A program made the position numbers and the translations under genes. This document shows positions 34,497 to 46,129 of a stretch of DNA of 64,000 nt, piece by piece. Source of the DNA: Petunia secreta. Taxonomy: Eukaryota > Streptophyta > Magnoliopsida > Solanales > Solanaceae. The notes below the pieces were generated by a model that was not told the origin of the DNA, did no database searches, and was given only the letters and a program-made list of their open reading frames with translations. Each line of letters opens with the position of its first letter. The first letter of the stretch is position 1. The DNA lies in assembly GCA_029990175.1 (NCBI GenBank), contig JARKIP010000022.1:25952001-26016000 (forward strand), read 5' to 3'.

Positions 34497-35683
34497 ATGT
34501 CTTCCGAAGGAGATGATTTTGCAAAGAGTGCCCTTACTATTATCCTCGCCAAATTGGATAGTATGCACTTGAGGATTGGAACTCTAGTGCTCTAGTTAAG
34601 CAAGGGATTTCTAATGTCCCCTCGGAGAAAGGGACCCCGAGCGTCCAAGTCGAGAAAGGGACCCCGAGTGTCCCGGTTGAAGTCTCAAGTACTCCTAACT
34701 TTACTCCGGAGCAAGTTAGCCATGTCATTGAATTGCTCAATCAACAACGGGCAAAGGAGGAGCGAGAGAGACTTGATCAAGTGTTGGGCAATACCCAACG
34801 AACGGGCATTCCCCGTATCTTGGATAACCCCCCAAGAAACATTCCACTACCAAGGCCCATCCGAAATGTGCAACCTCTTGAGCAAGTAGATGAAGCTCAA
34901 GAAGGGGAGGAAGCCGATTATGGTGATGATATGTATGGGTTTGATGATCACTTTCAACCAAAGCGAGGTATGAATTGGGGTCGAAATGTGGATAGATGTA
35001 GGGGCCGAGGTCGAGGGCCACCTATGGGTTATGTTGGAGGGAATGCGAGGAGGGAGTATGGTGTGAATGAAGATCACTATGGGGGCCAACCGGAGCCTTT
35101 CCGTGGGGGTCGTGACAACACCAACATCAATAGTGTGAAGCTTAATCTCCCAACCTTTAAAGGGAATTGTGATCCGGCGGCTTATATTGAATGGGTGCTA
35201 CACATGTAAAGATTGTTTGACACAAATGAGATGACTGATGAGAAGAAAGGTACCTATGCTATTTCATCCTTTGAATCCTATGCATCTACTTGGTGGGAAT
35301 CCGTCAAGAGATCAAGGAGGAGAGCGGGGGTTCCCGTGAATGTGGGTTGGAATGACTTGAAGGGTATCATGAGTATCAAGTACATCACTCCTAGATATCG
35401 GCAAGAGCAACTCAAGAAACTTTATGAGTTGAAGCAAGGTGTCAAGACGGTGCATGAATACTTTGATGAGTTTGAAAGAACTCGAATGGCCTTAGATATG
35501 GACACCGAAGATGAAGAGCAAGCCGTGATCCGTTTCATGAATGGTTTGAGCTATGGTATAGCTTCACAATTGAGATTGCATGCTTATCTTTCACTTCAAG
35601 AAGTTCTTGATGCCGCTATCCAAGCCGAGTAATGGCTTGAGAAAGAGAAGTCCAACCGTTACAAGAGCAACACTTCTACTTCC
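34497..35683 (+). pseudogene. CRM-like gag, lightly broken
   Basis: Likely start ATG 34,497 just after the leader. An indel near 34,580 moves the reading to the frame used by the rest of gag-pol; TAA at 35,207 and TAA at about 35,630 (fits a former CAA) interrupt it. The N-terminal part has two tandem copies of EKGTPSV (34,624-34,680), then an Arg/Gly-rich stretch. A capsid-type region follows (about 35,130-35,620), with the Tyr/Trp-rich block YASTWWESVKRSRRR and YRQEQLKKLYELKQG typical of chromovirus gag. Confidence 0.88.
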
Positions 35684-38665
35684 ATGAACAAGTCAAAGTA
35701 TTGGAAAAATCCTACTCCCAATGCAAAATTCACAAATGCAAGTGGCCCTAGTGGAGCAAGTGCTAGCAAAGATGTGAAGAAGCCGTTTGAGAAGTACACA
35801 CCCAATGTGGGAGGTAATTCTAAAACCCAATTGAATACTCCTACTTCTTCTTCCATTCAATGTCACAAATGCAGGGGGTATGGACACTTTGCTAAGGAGT
35901 GTCCTACGAAGAGGACCATGGTTCTTGTTGGTGAAAATGCATATGAACAAGAGAGTGAACCGGAGGAAGATGAGGGGGTAGATGGAGATGAGGGAGTAGA
36001 GGAGGATGACCTAGATGACACGGTGGAGGATGAGGAACCTCATACTTTTCTAGTAGTGAGGAGGAGCTTAGGACCTATGATTGTGGAGGATGGTGAAACC
36101 TTGCAAAGAGAAAACCTTTTCCATGCTAGGTGTCGTGTTAAGGGTGTTGTATGCTCTATGATCATTGACTCCGGGAGTTGTGCTAATGTTGTGAGTCAAT
36201 CTCTTATAACCCAATTGAAGTTGCCTACCGTGAAGCATCCCAAGCCATATCGATTGCAATGGCTTAGTGAATGTGGGGAGCTAAAGGTAGTGAAGCAAGC
36301 AATGATCAAGTTCAAAATGGGTAGTTATGTTGATGAACACTTGTTCGACGTTGTGCCCATGCAAGCATGCCACCTTCTCTTTGGAAGGCCTTGGCAATTT
36401 GATCGACAGGCGGTTCATGATGGGCGTGTCAACACTTACACGCTCCAACATGAAGGAAGGAAATTTGTGTTGAAGCCCCTAACTCCCAAACAAGTGAGTG
36501 ATTACTACAATAGAATGAGGGAGTTGAGGGAGGTGGCAAAGGCAAAGTCAATCATTGAGACTAGCCCTTTGTCAAAAAGCATGGTGGCAATCCCACCTTC
36601 TTCTTCTACCGGTGGCATTTGTACCATGATGCAACCGGGCGAGATCCTAAAAGGAAATGATGGCACCAAGTTTCTCCTATGCCTAGTGCACAAAGGTATG
36701 ATCCTAAACTCTAATTGTGATTTTTCTTCTAACCCTTTGCCTAGTGTGTTTGAGAATGTCTTGAAGGATTTTGGGGAAATGTTCCCGGATGAGATGCCGG
36801 ATGGATTGCCTCCTTTGAGGGGTATTGAACATCAAATAGACTTTGTCCCGGGATCTGAAATCCCAAACAAGCCGGCTTATAGGAGCAATCCGGAGGATAC
36901 AAGAGAATTGCAAAGGCAAGTTGATGAATTGCTCACTAAAGGCTTGGTGAGGGAGAGCTTGAGTCCTTGTGCCGTACCCGTGATCCTTGTTCCCAAAAAG
37001 GACGGCACTTGGAGGATGTGCGTCGATTGTCGGGCCGTGAACAAAATAACAGTAAAGTACCGTCATCCTATTCCCCGACTTGATGATATGTTAGATGAAT
37101 TGAGTGGTTCATGTGTGTTTAGCAAAATTGACCTTAGGTCCGGCTACCATCAAATCCGGATGAAACCGGGTGATGAATGGAAAACCGCATTCAAGACCAA
37201 ATTTGGTCTCTATGAATGGTTGGTGATGCCCTTTGGGCTCTCCAATGCACCTAGCACTTTCATGAGGCTAATGAACCATGTTCTAAAGCCATTCATCAAC
37301 AAGTTTGTGGTCGTCTACTTTGACGATATATTGATCTATAGCAAATCAATAGACGACCATGTTGATCACCTTAGGCAAGTGCTTGAAAAGTTGAGAGCCG
37401 AAAAGCTCTATGCTAATTTTAAAAAGTGTGCCTTTGGTGTTGAGAAGGTAGTCTTCCTTGGGTTTGTTGTGAGTGCCCAAGGAGTGGAGGTGGATGAGTC
37501 TAAGGTAGAGGCCATACGTGATTGGCCTACTCCTACTACCGTGACTCAAGTGAGGAGCTTTCATGGTCTTGCTAGCTTTTATAGGCGATTTGTGAAAGAC
37601 TTTAGCTCCATCGCCGCTCCACTCACCGAATTGGTGAAGAAAGACCAACCATTTGTTTGGGGAGAGCCTCAAGAGAAGGCCTTCCATGAGTTGAAAAGTA
37701 GGTTGAGTACCGCCCCTCTATTGCAATTGCCCGACTTCGGAAAGGCATTTGAGGTTGAATGTGATGCCTCGGGGGTGGGAATTGGTGGTGTTCTAATGCA
37801 AGATAGCAAACCCATCGCCTACTTTAGTGAAAAATTGAAAGGGGCCTCCTTGAATTATTCTACATATGACAAGGAGTTGTATGCCCTTGTGAGAGCCCTT
37901 GCCCATTGGCAACACTATCTTTGGCCTCGTGAGTTTGTAATCAAGAGTGACCATGATTCACTCAAGCATTTGACAGGCCAAGAGAAGCTCAATAAGAGAC
38001 ATGCCAAGTGGGTTGAATTCATCGAGTCCTTTCCCTATGTGATCCAATACAAGAAAGGGAAGGACAATGTTGTGGCGGATGCGCTTTCGAGAAAGTTTGC
38101 TCTAGCCACCACTCTCACCTCTAAGCTCATGGGTTTTGAGAGCATTAAATTTATGTATGCTCATGACCCAAAGCTAAAGAGTGTCCATGACACTCTAGAG
38201 AAAGGGGAGAGAGTTGAAAAATACCAATGGGTTAATGGATATATCTTCAAAAATGGTAGGGTGTGCATACCGGAGTCCTCTTGGAGGGAGTTGCTTGTGC
38301 ATGAGGCACATTGCGGGGGACTCATGGGACATTTTGGCATAAGAAAGACTTTGGCTATTCTTAAAGAGCAATTTCATTGGCCAAAGATGGGGGTGCAAGT
38401 GGAAAAGTTTTGCAACAATTGCCTTGAGTGCAAGCGTGCTAAATCCAAAGCCCACCCCCATGGGTTGTATACCCCTCTCCCCGTACCTACTAGTCCATGG
38501 TTGGATATCTCAATGGATTTCGTGATGGGATTACCAAGGACTAGGGGGGCCATGATAGCATTTTTGTTGTTGTGGATAGGTTCTCCAAAATGGCTCATTT
38601 CATTCCATGCAAGAAATGTGATGATGCACAACATGTGGCAACTTTGTTTATTGAAAATATTTTGA
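35684..38665 (+). pseudogene. CRM-like gag end and pol, first frame
   Basis: 993 open codons in the gag frame. Zinc knuckle CHKCRGYGHFAKEC at 35,861-35,902 (CCHC intact). An acidic linker follows. Protease with IIDSGSCANVVS at about 36,161-36,196 (catalytic D-S-G intact). RT about 36,900-37,480 with YFDDIL at 37,315-37,332. RNase H about 37,720-38,100 starting ECDASG. Integrase HHCC zinc region about 38,300-38,440 (CNNCLECK) and the start of the core (SMDFVMGLP). The frame is true up to about 38,544; the last roughly 40 codons are out of frame after loss of one G in a G-run. Confidence 0.93.
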
Positions 38666-39642
38666 AGTTGCATGGTGTGCCTCAAACCATAGTGAGTGAT
38701 AGGGACACTAAGTTCCTAAGTCATTTTTGGAGGTGTTTATGGGGTGCTTTAGGCACCAAGCTCTTGTTCTCCACGTCCCACCACCCACAAACCGATGGGC
38801 AAACGGAAGTGGTAAACCGAACCTTGGGTGCTCTTCTTAGAGCCATGACCCGAGGTAAGGCCGGGACTTGGATTGATCGTCTACCTCTTATGGAGTTTGC
38901 CTACAATCGCACATTGCATAGCATGATAGGCATGACCCCATTCGAGTGTGTTTATGGATTTAACCCCTTGATTCCCCTTGATCTAACCCCTTTGCCAAGG
39001 GAAATGGTTGTTAATTTTGAAGGTAAAGCTAGAGCCAAGGCTTTGATGGAGCTACATGCTAAGGCGAAGAAGAACTTGGAGGAAGCCTATGCAAAGGTGG
39101 CATCCAAGAAAAACAAGGGACGCAAGAAGGTGGAACTCAAGAAGGGTGACTATGTGTGGGTACACTTCCGGAAAGAAAGGTTTCCAAACCTTAGAAAAGG
39201 GAAGTTGGCACCCCGTGGAGATGGCCCATTCCAAGTGCTTTCCAAGATAAACAACAATGCCTATGTGGTCGACTTGCCAAGTGAGTATCAAGTTTCTAAT
39301 ACTTTCAATGTTTGTGACTTGGTTCCTTTGGATGTAGGTAATGAAGAGGTCGTGAATGATGATGAAGAGGTCGTGAATGAAGCTCCAATTTCGAGGACGA
39401 AATCCTCTCAAGAAGGGGAGGATGATAAGACCCAAACCCCCACAAGACCCTTCACTCGGAGCCAAGCCAAGGACATCCAAGGAGTACACGTACACTTGAT
39501 GAGGAAGGGCCTAGAAGATGGAAGCGATTGGAAGCCGTTCCGAGTGCTTAAAGTGCAAGGGGAGAAGTCCAGCGCCTTGGGCCCCCCGCCTGAAGAACCA
39601 GGCGCCCGCCTGAAAAGGCTTAGGCCTGGGCGCCCCGCCTGA
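38544..39642 (+). pseudogene. CRM-like integrase core and tail, second frame
   Basis: Continues pol after the 1-base shift. Core motifs are FVVVDRFSKMAHF, the second Asp in VSDRDTKF and the Glu in TDGQTEVVNR, so D, D and E are all present. The C-terminal domain is about 39,130-39,330 (RGDGPFQVLSKINNNAYVV). The reading frame crosses the LTR start at 39,423 and ends at 39,642, so about 73 residues (with TRPFTRSQAKDIQ) are LTR-encoded. I see no canonical chromodomain; the C-terminal block may correspond to the CR motif of CRM elements. Confidence 0.9.
39405..39422 (+). other. CRM-like polypurine tract
   Basis: tcaagaaggggaggatga spans the LTR border (LTR starts TGATAAG at 39,423). It is at the same time the coding sequence for SQEGEDD. 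Confidence 0.85.
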
Positions 39643-40187
39643 AGGAGCCAGGCGCTCCGCCTGGGAAAACCTAGGCCTGGGTGCTCCGCCCAAATCCCAG
39701 GCGCCCCGCCTAGGCCACCCCACTGATCATTTGGCCGGGCGCTCCGCCCGGAATGCTGAAGGACGTGATTCCTAGCTATGTTAAGACTATTTTGACCCTA
39801 CGTGGTCCTATGTTCCTAAGCCTAAGTGTGGGCATATTAGACCTTTCATATGGTGTCTAAAAACACCTATAAATAGCTAGTTGTCTTATTATTTTCATTA
39901 GCTTACCTTTGATGAAAACAAACACTTGTGTTGAAGAGTTGAACTCTTATTGAATGACAAACCTTGAATTTGGGACTTGTTCTTCCTCTAGCGGATCTAG
40001 ATGAATTCCAATCCCCCCGACCATTCTACTTGCGTGCTCACGTTAGCTCGAGGGTAGTTGCCTAGCGTAGGTGTTCTTGACCTCCTCTCGGGGTGTAACG
40101 GAACAAGTTCTCCGTTGCTACTTGATATTTGTAATCAAGATACGTCTCGTTCTTATCCTTTTTATTTTCCGCGTTTGATTCTTATCA
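39423..40187 (+). repeat. CRM-like 3' LTR
   Basis: 765 bp. Compared with the 5' LTR there are about a dozen substitutions; one palindrome unit is gained near 39,595 and one lost near 39,740, so the array changes by whole units. Seven palindrome-like copies at 39,580-39,750. Confidence 0.97.
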
Positions 40188-40192
40188 GCTAG

Positions 40193-40500
40193 GGAATGCA
40201 TTCTTCTCCTCTGGGGGATATCCATTTGCTAAGTGCTTCTCGTCAGGATGTAATTGCTTTGTCGTGCTGAACTGTTGTTGGATCATCTTGTCAGTGTGAC
40301 GCCAGATTGTATGTCCATTGCTTTTCGTCCTTTAAATATGTGCTTGTCATGTCGGGCTGCATACTCCTTTTATATTGAGTTGTGTATCTCTTCATGCAGG
40401 GTTGCCTATCATTCTTTCATCTTGGTTGCACACCCTTTGTCATGTTGTCCTTTCAAACGGGCTGTCTAACTCCCAGACTGTCTTCCTGTTACAATGTTAA
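40193..40500 (-). other. Tat internal DNA, diverged edge of array
   Basis: No gene. Contains worn copies of the gggctg-tgta word of the array that follows. Confidence 0.5.
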
Positions 40501-41348
40501 AATTTGCATCGGGTTGTGTACCCTCCGCGGTGTCACTTTCGATATCGGGCTATGTACCCTCAGTCGATGCGTTAGGCTGTGTACCCTTCACAAGAAATGT
40601 AAATGCAAATCGTTATCGGGCTGTGTACACTCAGTAGACGGTTTGGGCTGTGTACACTCGGCTAATTTAAATGCAAATCGATATTGGGCTGTGTACCCTC
40701 AATCGACGGTTTGGGCTATGTATCCTCAGATAATACAAATTAAAAATCGATATCGGGTTGTGTACACTCAACTGATGCTTCGGGCTGTGTACCCTCGGCT
40801 AAATTAAATGAAAAATCGATATCGGGCTGTGTACCCTCAGCTAATTTAAATAACAAATCGATATCGGGCTGTGTACCCTTAATCGATGCTTCGGGCAGTG
40901 TACCCTCAACTAATGTAAATGACAAATCGATATCGGGCTGTGTACCCTCAGCTAATTTAAATAACAAATCGATATCGGGCTGTGTACCCTCAATCGATGC
41001 TTCGGGCAGTGTACCCTCAACTAATGTAAATGACAAATCGATATTGGGTTGTGTACCCTCAATCGATGCTTCGGGCTGTGTACCCTCAACTAATATAAAT
41101 GACAAATCGATATCGCGATGTGTACCCTCAATCGATGCTTCGGGCTGTGTACCCTCAGCTAATGTAAATGACAAATCGATATCGGGCTGTGTACCCTCAA
41201 TCGATGTTTCGGGCTGTGTACCCTCGGCTAATTTAAATGCAAATCGATATCGGGCTGTGTACCCACAATCGACGCTTCAGGCTGTATACCCTCAACAAAA
41301 TGAAAGTGAAAAATTTGACATTGGGTTGTGTACCCTTAGTCGATGCAT
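40501..41348 (-). repeat. 69 bp tandem array in Tat 3' region
   Basis: About twelve units whose parts are atcgatatcgggctgtgtac, cctcaatcgatgcttcgggc and ctcagctaatgtaaatgac. Unit starts near 41,037, 41,106, 41,175 and 41,243 are 68-69 bp apart; two shorter 41 bp units occur near 40,816 and 40,925. As 69 is 23 codons, both strands stay open over several units (minus-strand peptide with repeated EGTQPEASIEGTQPDIDL). It lies between the lost pol region and the 3' LTR, where Tat/Ogre elements often have satellite-like arrays. Confidence 0.9.
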
Positions 41349-44308
41349 CAAGAGCGAAGTGCAATAAGTAGAATGCTACTGTTATGTCGTGCGATGTGCT
41401 AAGGAGGCTATCATGTTGCTGTTGTAAAGGACTTTTCATGAAAATTTTTAGGGGACCTTAAAAATTTCTGTCCCAGTGTCAAGTTTGCATCTTTTGAAAT
41501 GTTTAAGGGGATCGTCAAAAATTCTGCCCAAGTTTATTGTTTATGACATATCACCGAGAAAAGGTAGTTGCATTGCACTGAACACCAATGTATTAGCTAA
41601 ACTCTGCATTCGCTATTTAGTGTGACGATTGGATGTATTGATGACTATGAGTATGTGGATATTTCATACTAAGACTGGGGTTTGATAATTAGATTTTGCT
41701 GGATTTTGAAGGTTGTCAAAAATGGTATTTATCTTAGGTTGTGCTTTCGAAGGTAATGGATCTAACTTTGGTGGATAGGACTTTGTAGAAAACGTGTTTG
41801 TGGTTTGGGAGTTAGAGTTTCCCTTTGTTTGTTTTTGTTGTACCATTGTTTGGTTTTGATCAATCAGGCTTTGAATCTTATGCTTCAGTGTCGGATGTCT
41901 TACGGTTTCATGGTATGGAATTTTTGAGTGATGAGCTTAGACCTTGTCGGATCGAATTGAGAAATGGGTATCTAGGGAGTAGTTTGTCTACTGGTTGCAA
42001 TGTCATTTGATTGGGCTAAAGAAACAAAGGCGTGAGGTTTTGTCTTTTTGTATGTCTTTGATTGTGTTGATCCTGATAGGGCTGTGATTGGAAGTCTTGA
42101 CAGAGAGAAGGTTGTTTATTGTGTAAGTTGGGTGCAGTGTAAGGTTGTGAGTTTTTCTAGCTTTGATTGTATAGTGATTGAATTTCTTTGGTTGTGATTC
42201 TCGTGCGAGTATAATACAAGCTGTACGGTGTTGGGGTTGCCTGAATGCTCTTGGTGTTATATGTTGGTGGTTCAAAGGGCTTTTTTGCAAATGAAAGTGT
42301 TTTCAGGTTGGCTTGCCATTTTGGCTTTTCTAAATGCAGATTCTTGACCGATTTTAGTGTTCAAACGCAAGGCAACCTTAACAAAGTGGTGAAATGCTAA
42401 AAATAGTGTGGGCATGTTAGCAAAGACTTGAAGAAAAAATGACATATGAGCTTAAGAGGATGCCTAGACCGTGGACGGCGGATTAGCGCTTGAATTTTGA
42501 GATTGTGATAGATTGCATAGATATCACAAGAGATTGCCTAAGTGCCTTATATATCAGTCAAGACAAGGATTTTGGCCAGACAACAGGCGCTTATTTAAGC
42601 GGAAGCTGAGGAGTTGAATGTTAATGAAAGGTGGTAAAGATGCTGTATTAAGGAATAGATTGTGTTGTATGACAGAAAGGGTTGTTGGCTTTTGTCGAAT
42701 ACCAGGACCTTAAGTGCATTTGTCATCATTTCTTGCAAATTTGCTTGTCATGATGCCTATGTGTCTTCGAAGAGATACTTATCATCTTTCATACTTGTAA
42801 ACCAATTGTTGCGATATAGTCCTTGCACCAACTTTCCATGTTGGGTAATATCTTATTGCTGAGCTATTGAATTCAATGTAGATTGGCTATGTATCATGTG
42901 TATTCTTAGATTGTTGCGTCTTGTCGTGGCTGTCGTCATGAGAATTCACAAAACCTTGTAAGTGTCTCAAATGACTTCCTTGTCTTGCTTTATCTTTTCT
43001 AGTGGATAGAGATATGCTTCCAAATGCTCCAGGGGTCTCATGGTTTGTCATATAATGATGGTTTTGTCACTGTCTTTGCCTCTCCTTTTCGAGTTGAATT
43101 GGTTTTCTTGTTTTTGGTTGTTGTGCACAAGGATTTGATACACCTCCGTCTTTCCAATATTATCTTTCACTAGCCCTTTGAATGCTTGGGCATGTTGGAA
43201 AGTATTTTGGGTCACAGTCATTTATAGTAAGTAGTGTGACTGTGTAGACAGGTGCAACAAAATGATCTTTGGATGTTGGTGTCAAAAGGTTTTGAGGTGA
43301 GCCATGTGTGCCTTTGAGTTTGACCAATATTTTCCTTGCTTTGTCAGTTTCTCTCCATGTGCATAGTGTTTGCTAGAACAATTGAGGTACTAGAGCAATA
43401 AGCCAGGCAGTTTCCAATCTCTTGAACAATTGAGTATGGGATTCGGCTAGTGGAGTGTAGTTTTTTTTTGATTTTTTGGTTTGCATCAAGGCGAGGTCTT
43501 AGGTGGGTATGGTAGTGTATTTTCGGCAGTTGGATTGGGTGTTTTGCTAGTATGGTGGATGATTTGCTTTTGGGATGTGGAATATAGGTCAAGTGGGCTG
43601 AGTGTTGTAAATAGGATATTTAGGTGGTATATGAGGGTAGGGATAAAACGGTGGTGCTGTTTGATAATAGTGGTTGAAGATAGGGTCTTTAATGGTTGCG
43701 ACGAAAGAGACTTCATTTTTCTTCTTTTGAAAAGGCTCGTATTTTCAGACTCGCTAGCCTTATTGGTAGTTTGTAGTGCAGCAAAAGTAATGTAGAGATA
43801 GGAGAAGGCTAGTGGGAATTGCTGTGAAGAACTCCTTAGTTCGGAAAATCCCTGACAAGTGCACTCGCTTAACCATGTCCTTTGCCTTGGTATTCAACTC
43901 GAGCCAACCTTTTGGTAACAGACTTTTGAATAAATTAAAGACAGTTTGGACATGCGAAAGATTTTAGATACCAGGATTTGATCATGGAGTAGGGAGAGGA
44001 GGTGCCTCGATAGGCGATTGAATTTGGAGAAAGAATTCCTTTAGAGACCTAAAGCAACAGACAAATTTATGCAATGCACACATATCAAATAAAAAATGCA
44101 TCCTAATATGAAGGATCGTTTTACGCACGATGATTTTGAAAAACGCTTCGTGCCACATGCATCATTTCACTTGCTAAGAAAATGTGAAGCCTAAATGACA
44201 ATATTGCATTGATTGAACTTTTGTTACATTGGCTGATATTAGAACAGCGTAAGAGAAAGAAAACTTTTGCTGGAGGGTTAGATCATGGCTAGGTGAACAT
44301 ATTTTATG
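41349..44308 (-). other. Tat internal DNA, no gene recognised
   Basis: About 3 kb between ORF1 and the tandem array, the place where gag-pol would be expected. I see no zinc knuckle, protease, RT, RNase H or integrase motif on either strand. The ORFs of 60-104 codons on both strands look like chance. Either gag-pol was replaced by unrelated DNA or it has decayed beyond recognition. Confidence 0.6.
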
Positions 44309-45897
44309 TTATCCATCCCCAGAAGATTCTTCTTTTTCTTCTTCCTCGGACGAATCTTCCTCGGACAAGCTTGCCTCTGATGAGTATCCTTGGAAGATGA
44401 TATTGTCTACGTCAGTTAAGAGTCGGGACATGTCAAATGTGAAATTCTTCAACATTTCCCAAACATTTCTTCCTTTCTCCTCTATTTCGTTGTTTGCCAC
44501 AGAGTTCATCCCCTCGCTAGCCCATACACCGATAGACTCTATGGGTTTTGTCAGGAGTTACTATGCCATTTGCCTTTTTCTTCGTTCTTTTCTTCGACCA
44601 AACTTTACTTCTTTGCTATTTTTCCTTGTGCCCTTGCCAGTTGTTTACGTAAACTTTTGTACTCAGATTCTAATTCATCAGTATTCCTTTTCCTTTTTGT
44701 TGTTGCACCTGGTTGAATTGCCCTTGCTATGTCTTTCCTAAGCCAGTCTAGGTAATCTTCATCATAGCCAGCATTGAACCTGTCTCATCCAATAGTCTCG
44801 ATTCCCATTCGTTGTCTTTCTTTCAAAAGTTCCATTATCTTGTCTTTAAACGGGATCACTCCTCCGAGAATACTCGCTTTGAAACTTCTGATGTCTGCAA
44901 TTTGGGGTACTGTCTATTTTCTCCCTGCTTGTGTAAGTGTCCTTAAAAGAGTGTATGGATAAATTCCTCTAAAGCCCGGTAAGATGAGAAATGAGTCTTT
45001 TTTAGACCGTGTGATTACTGCTGTGCTGGGAAAGTAATCAAACATCCATTGAATGTTTTCAGCTGTCAGTTGACAGAACATGTGGTGCCAACCATTGGTA
45101 CTTGTTGGTTGGTCCCATTTTCCAAAAGCATTGTCCATGCGGGCGGTATGAGTCAAGATGTAGTTTTCTTTCGGTATGGAATGGAAAGCTTGGTCTTTGG
45201 TATCCATCCTTTGCAAATGCTCTATCACCCAAATTTGTAAAAGCAGATTGCAACCTTCAAAGGAACCAGCGTCCTTCTTGCATCTTTCTAAAGCTTGGTA
45301 CATCTCTGCAACAATCATCGGTACCAAAGTGTATGTCTTGTTAATGTCTTTGAGTAAGGCATCAGCAATTGAGACCATGCAAACATCAACTCGTCCTTTG
45401 TGATGTGGAAAGACGACAATCCCTAAAAAGCTGGTTACAAAAGCAAGTACCCTTTGCTCTTGCCAATCCGCCTGGTCAATATTGAAATAGCCTTCAGATT
45501 CTTGAAATGCCTCTCCATACCCAAATTTGATGTAGAGGGAAGTTAGAGAAATTCCCGACTACCGTATACTGTCTGTGCACAACTCAGGCTTAAACCCTAC
45601 CATTTCGAAGTACTCCTCAGGTGTAATGTTCTTAGGCATCAAGACTTCTTCACTTTCAAATGGTAATTGTAGGTTTGGTGTCAACTCTACACTCCCAAAG
45701 TGAAAGACTGCTCGGTCTGCATCCCAATAATGTACTGCTGCTTATATCATCCCTTCCACTACAGTGTGCTCCATTAGTGAAATCATATTACCTATCACCA
45801 TTTTGACTCGGTCTTGTTGATCTATGCTTAGGTTTCCCCACCAATCTCTAAGCAACTGGGGGATTTCAACAACCATGTCAAACGTTCTAGTGGCCAT
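44309..45897 (-). pseudogene. Tat ORF1 (DUF7745-like), broken
   Basis: Read on the minus strand from ATG 45,897. Conserved blocks: HYWDADRAVFHFGSVELTP (about 45,680-45,740), RVLAFVTSFLGIVVFPHHKG (about 45,395-45,455), then a long open run 45,378-44,914 with LVPMIVAEMYQALERCKKDA and GCNLLLQIWVIEHLQR. This pattern fits the DUF7745 domain in the extra ORF upstream of gag in Tat/Ogre elements; its function is unknown. A Lys/Arg-rich segment and an acidic Ser/Glu tail (44,309-44,509) end it. Stops: TAA 45,742, TAG 45,559, TAG 44,914 and more near 44,780 and 44,580. Confidence 0.75.
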
Positions 45898-46129
45898 GAT
45901 CTTTTAGAAGAGGTGAAGGACGACAGGGAAAGGGAGAAGAAAAATGCCTAAGATTTGCTTTATTGTGAGCAAAATGATCAACGTGTGGCACAAGCTTTTG
46001 AAAACAATACAACAGAGGATATGATCGATGTGGGTTGAGAACCCTTTAGACAGTTCGGACGAAAGTTGTTAATGGACCTCTGACATGGCAAGGATGTCAA
46101 GTCCTTATGTAATGCTTAAAGGATAAAGA
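45898..46129 (-). other. Short leader segment before ORF1
   Basis: No gene. Joins ORF1 to the 101 bp array. Confidence 0.5.

Larger units (their letters stand above)
32487..40187 (+). mobile_element. CRM/Galadriel-like chromovirus, near-complete
   Basis: Fourth layer, plus strand, TSD gctag (32,482-32,486 and 40,188-40,192). Two 765 bp LTRs that differ at about a dozen bases plus two compensating indels, so the copy is young. Leader, single-frame gag-pol and polypurine tract are all present. The RT and integrase are of the chromovirus type; the pol end runs into the 3' LTR, as reported for part of the CRM lineage. Lesions: an indel near 34,580, TAA at 35,207, TAA at about 35,630, and a 1-base loss in a G-run at 38,544-38,549. 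Confidence 0.92.

Noticed and set aside
40382..41367. Plus-strand ORFs with periodic VYPQ/GCVPS peptides
   Set aside because: They follow from the 69 bp unit being a multiple of three; antisense to the element and with no independent coding evidence.
43481..43795. 104-codon plus-strand ORF in the Tat interior
   Set aside because: No recognisable motif, antisense to the element, and composition like that of neighbouring non-coding DNA.
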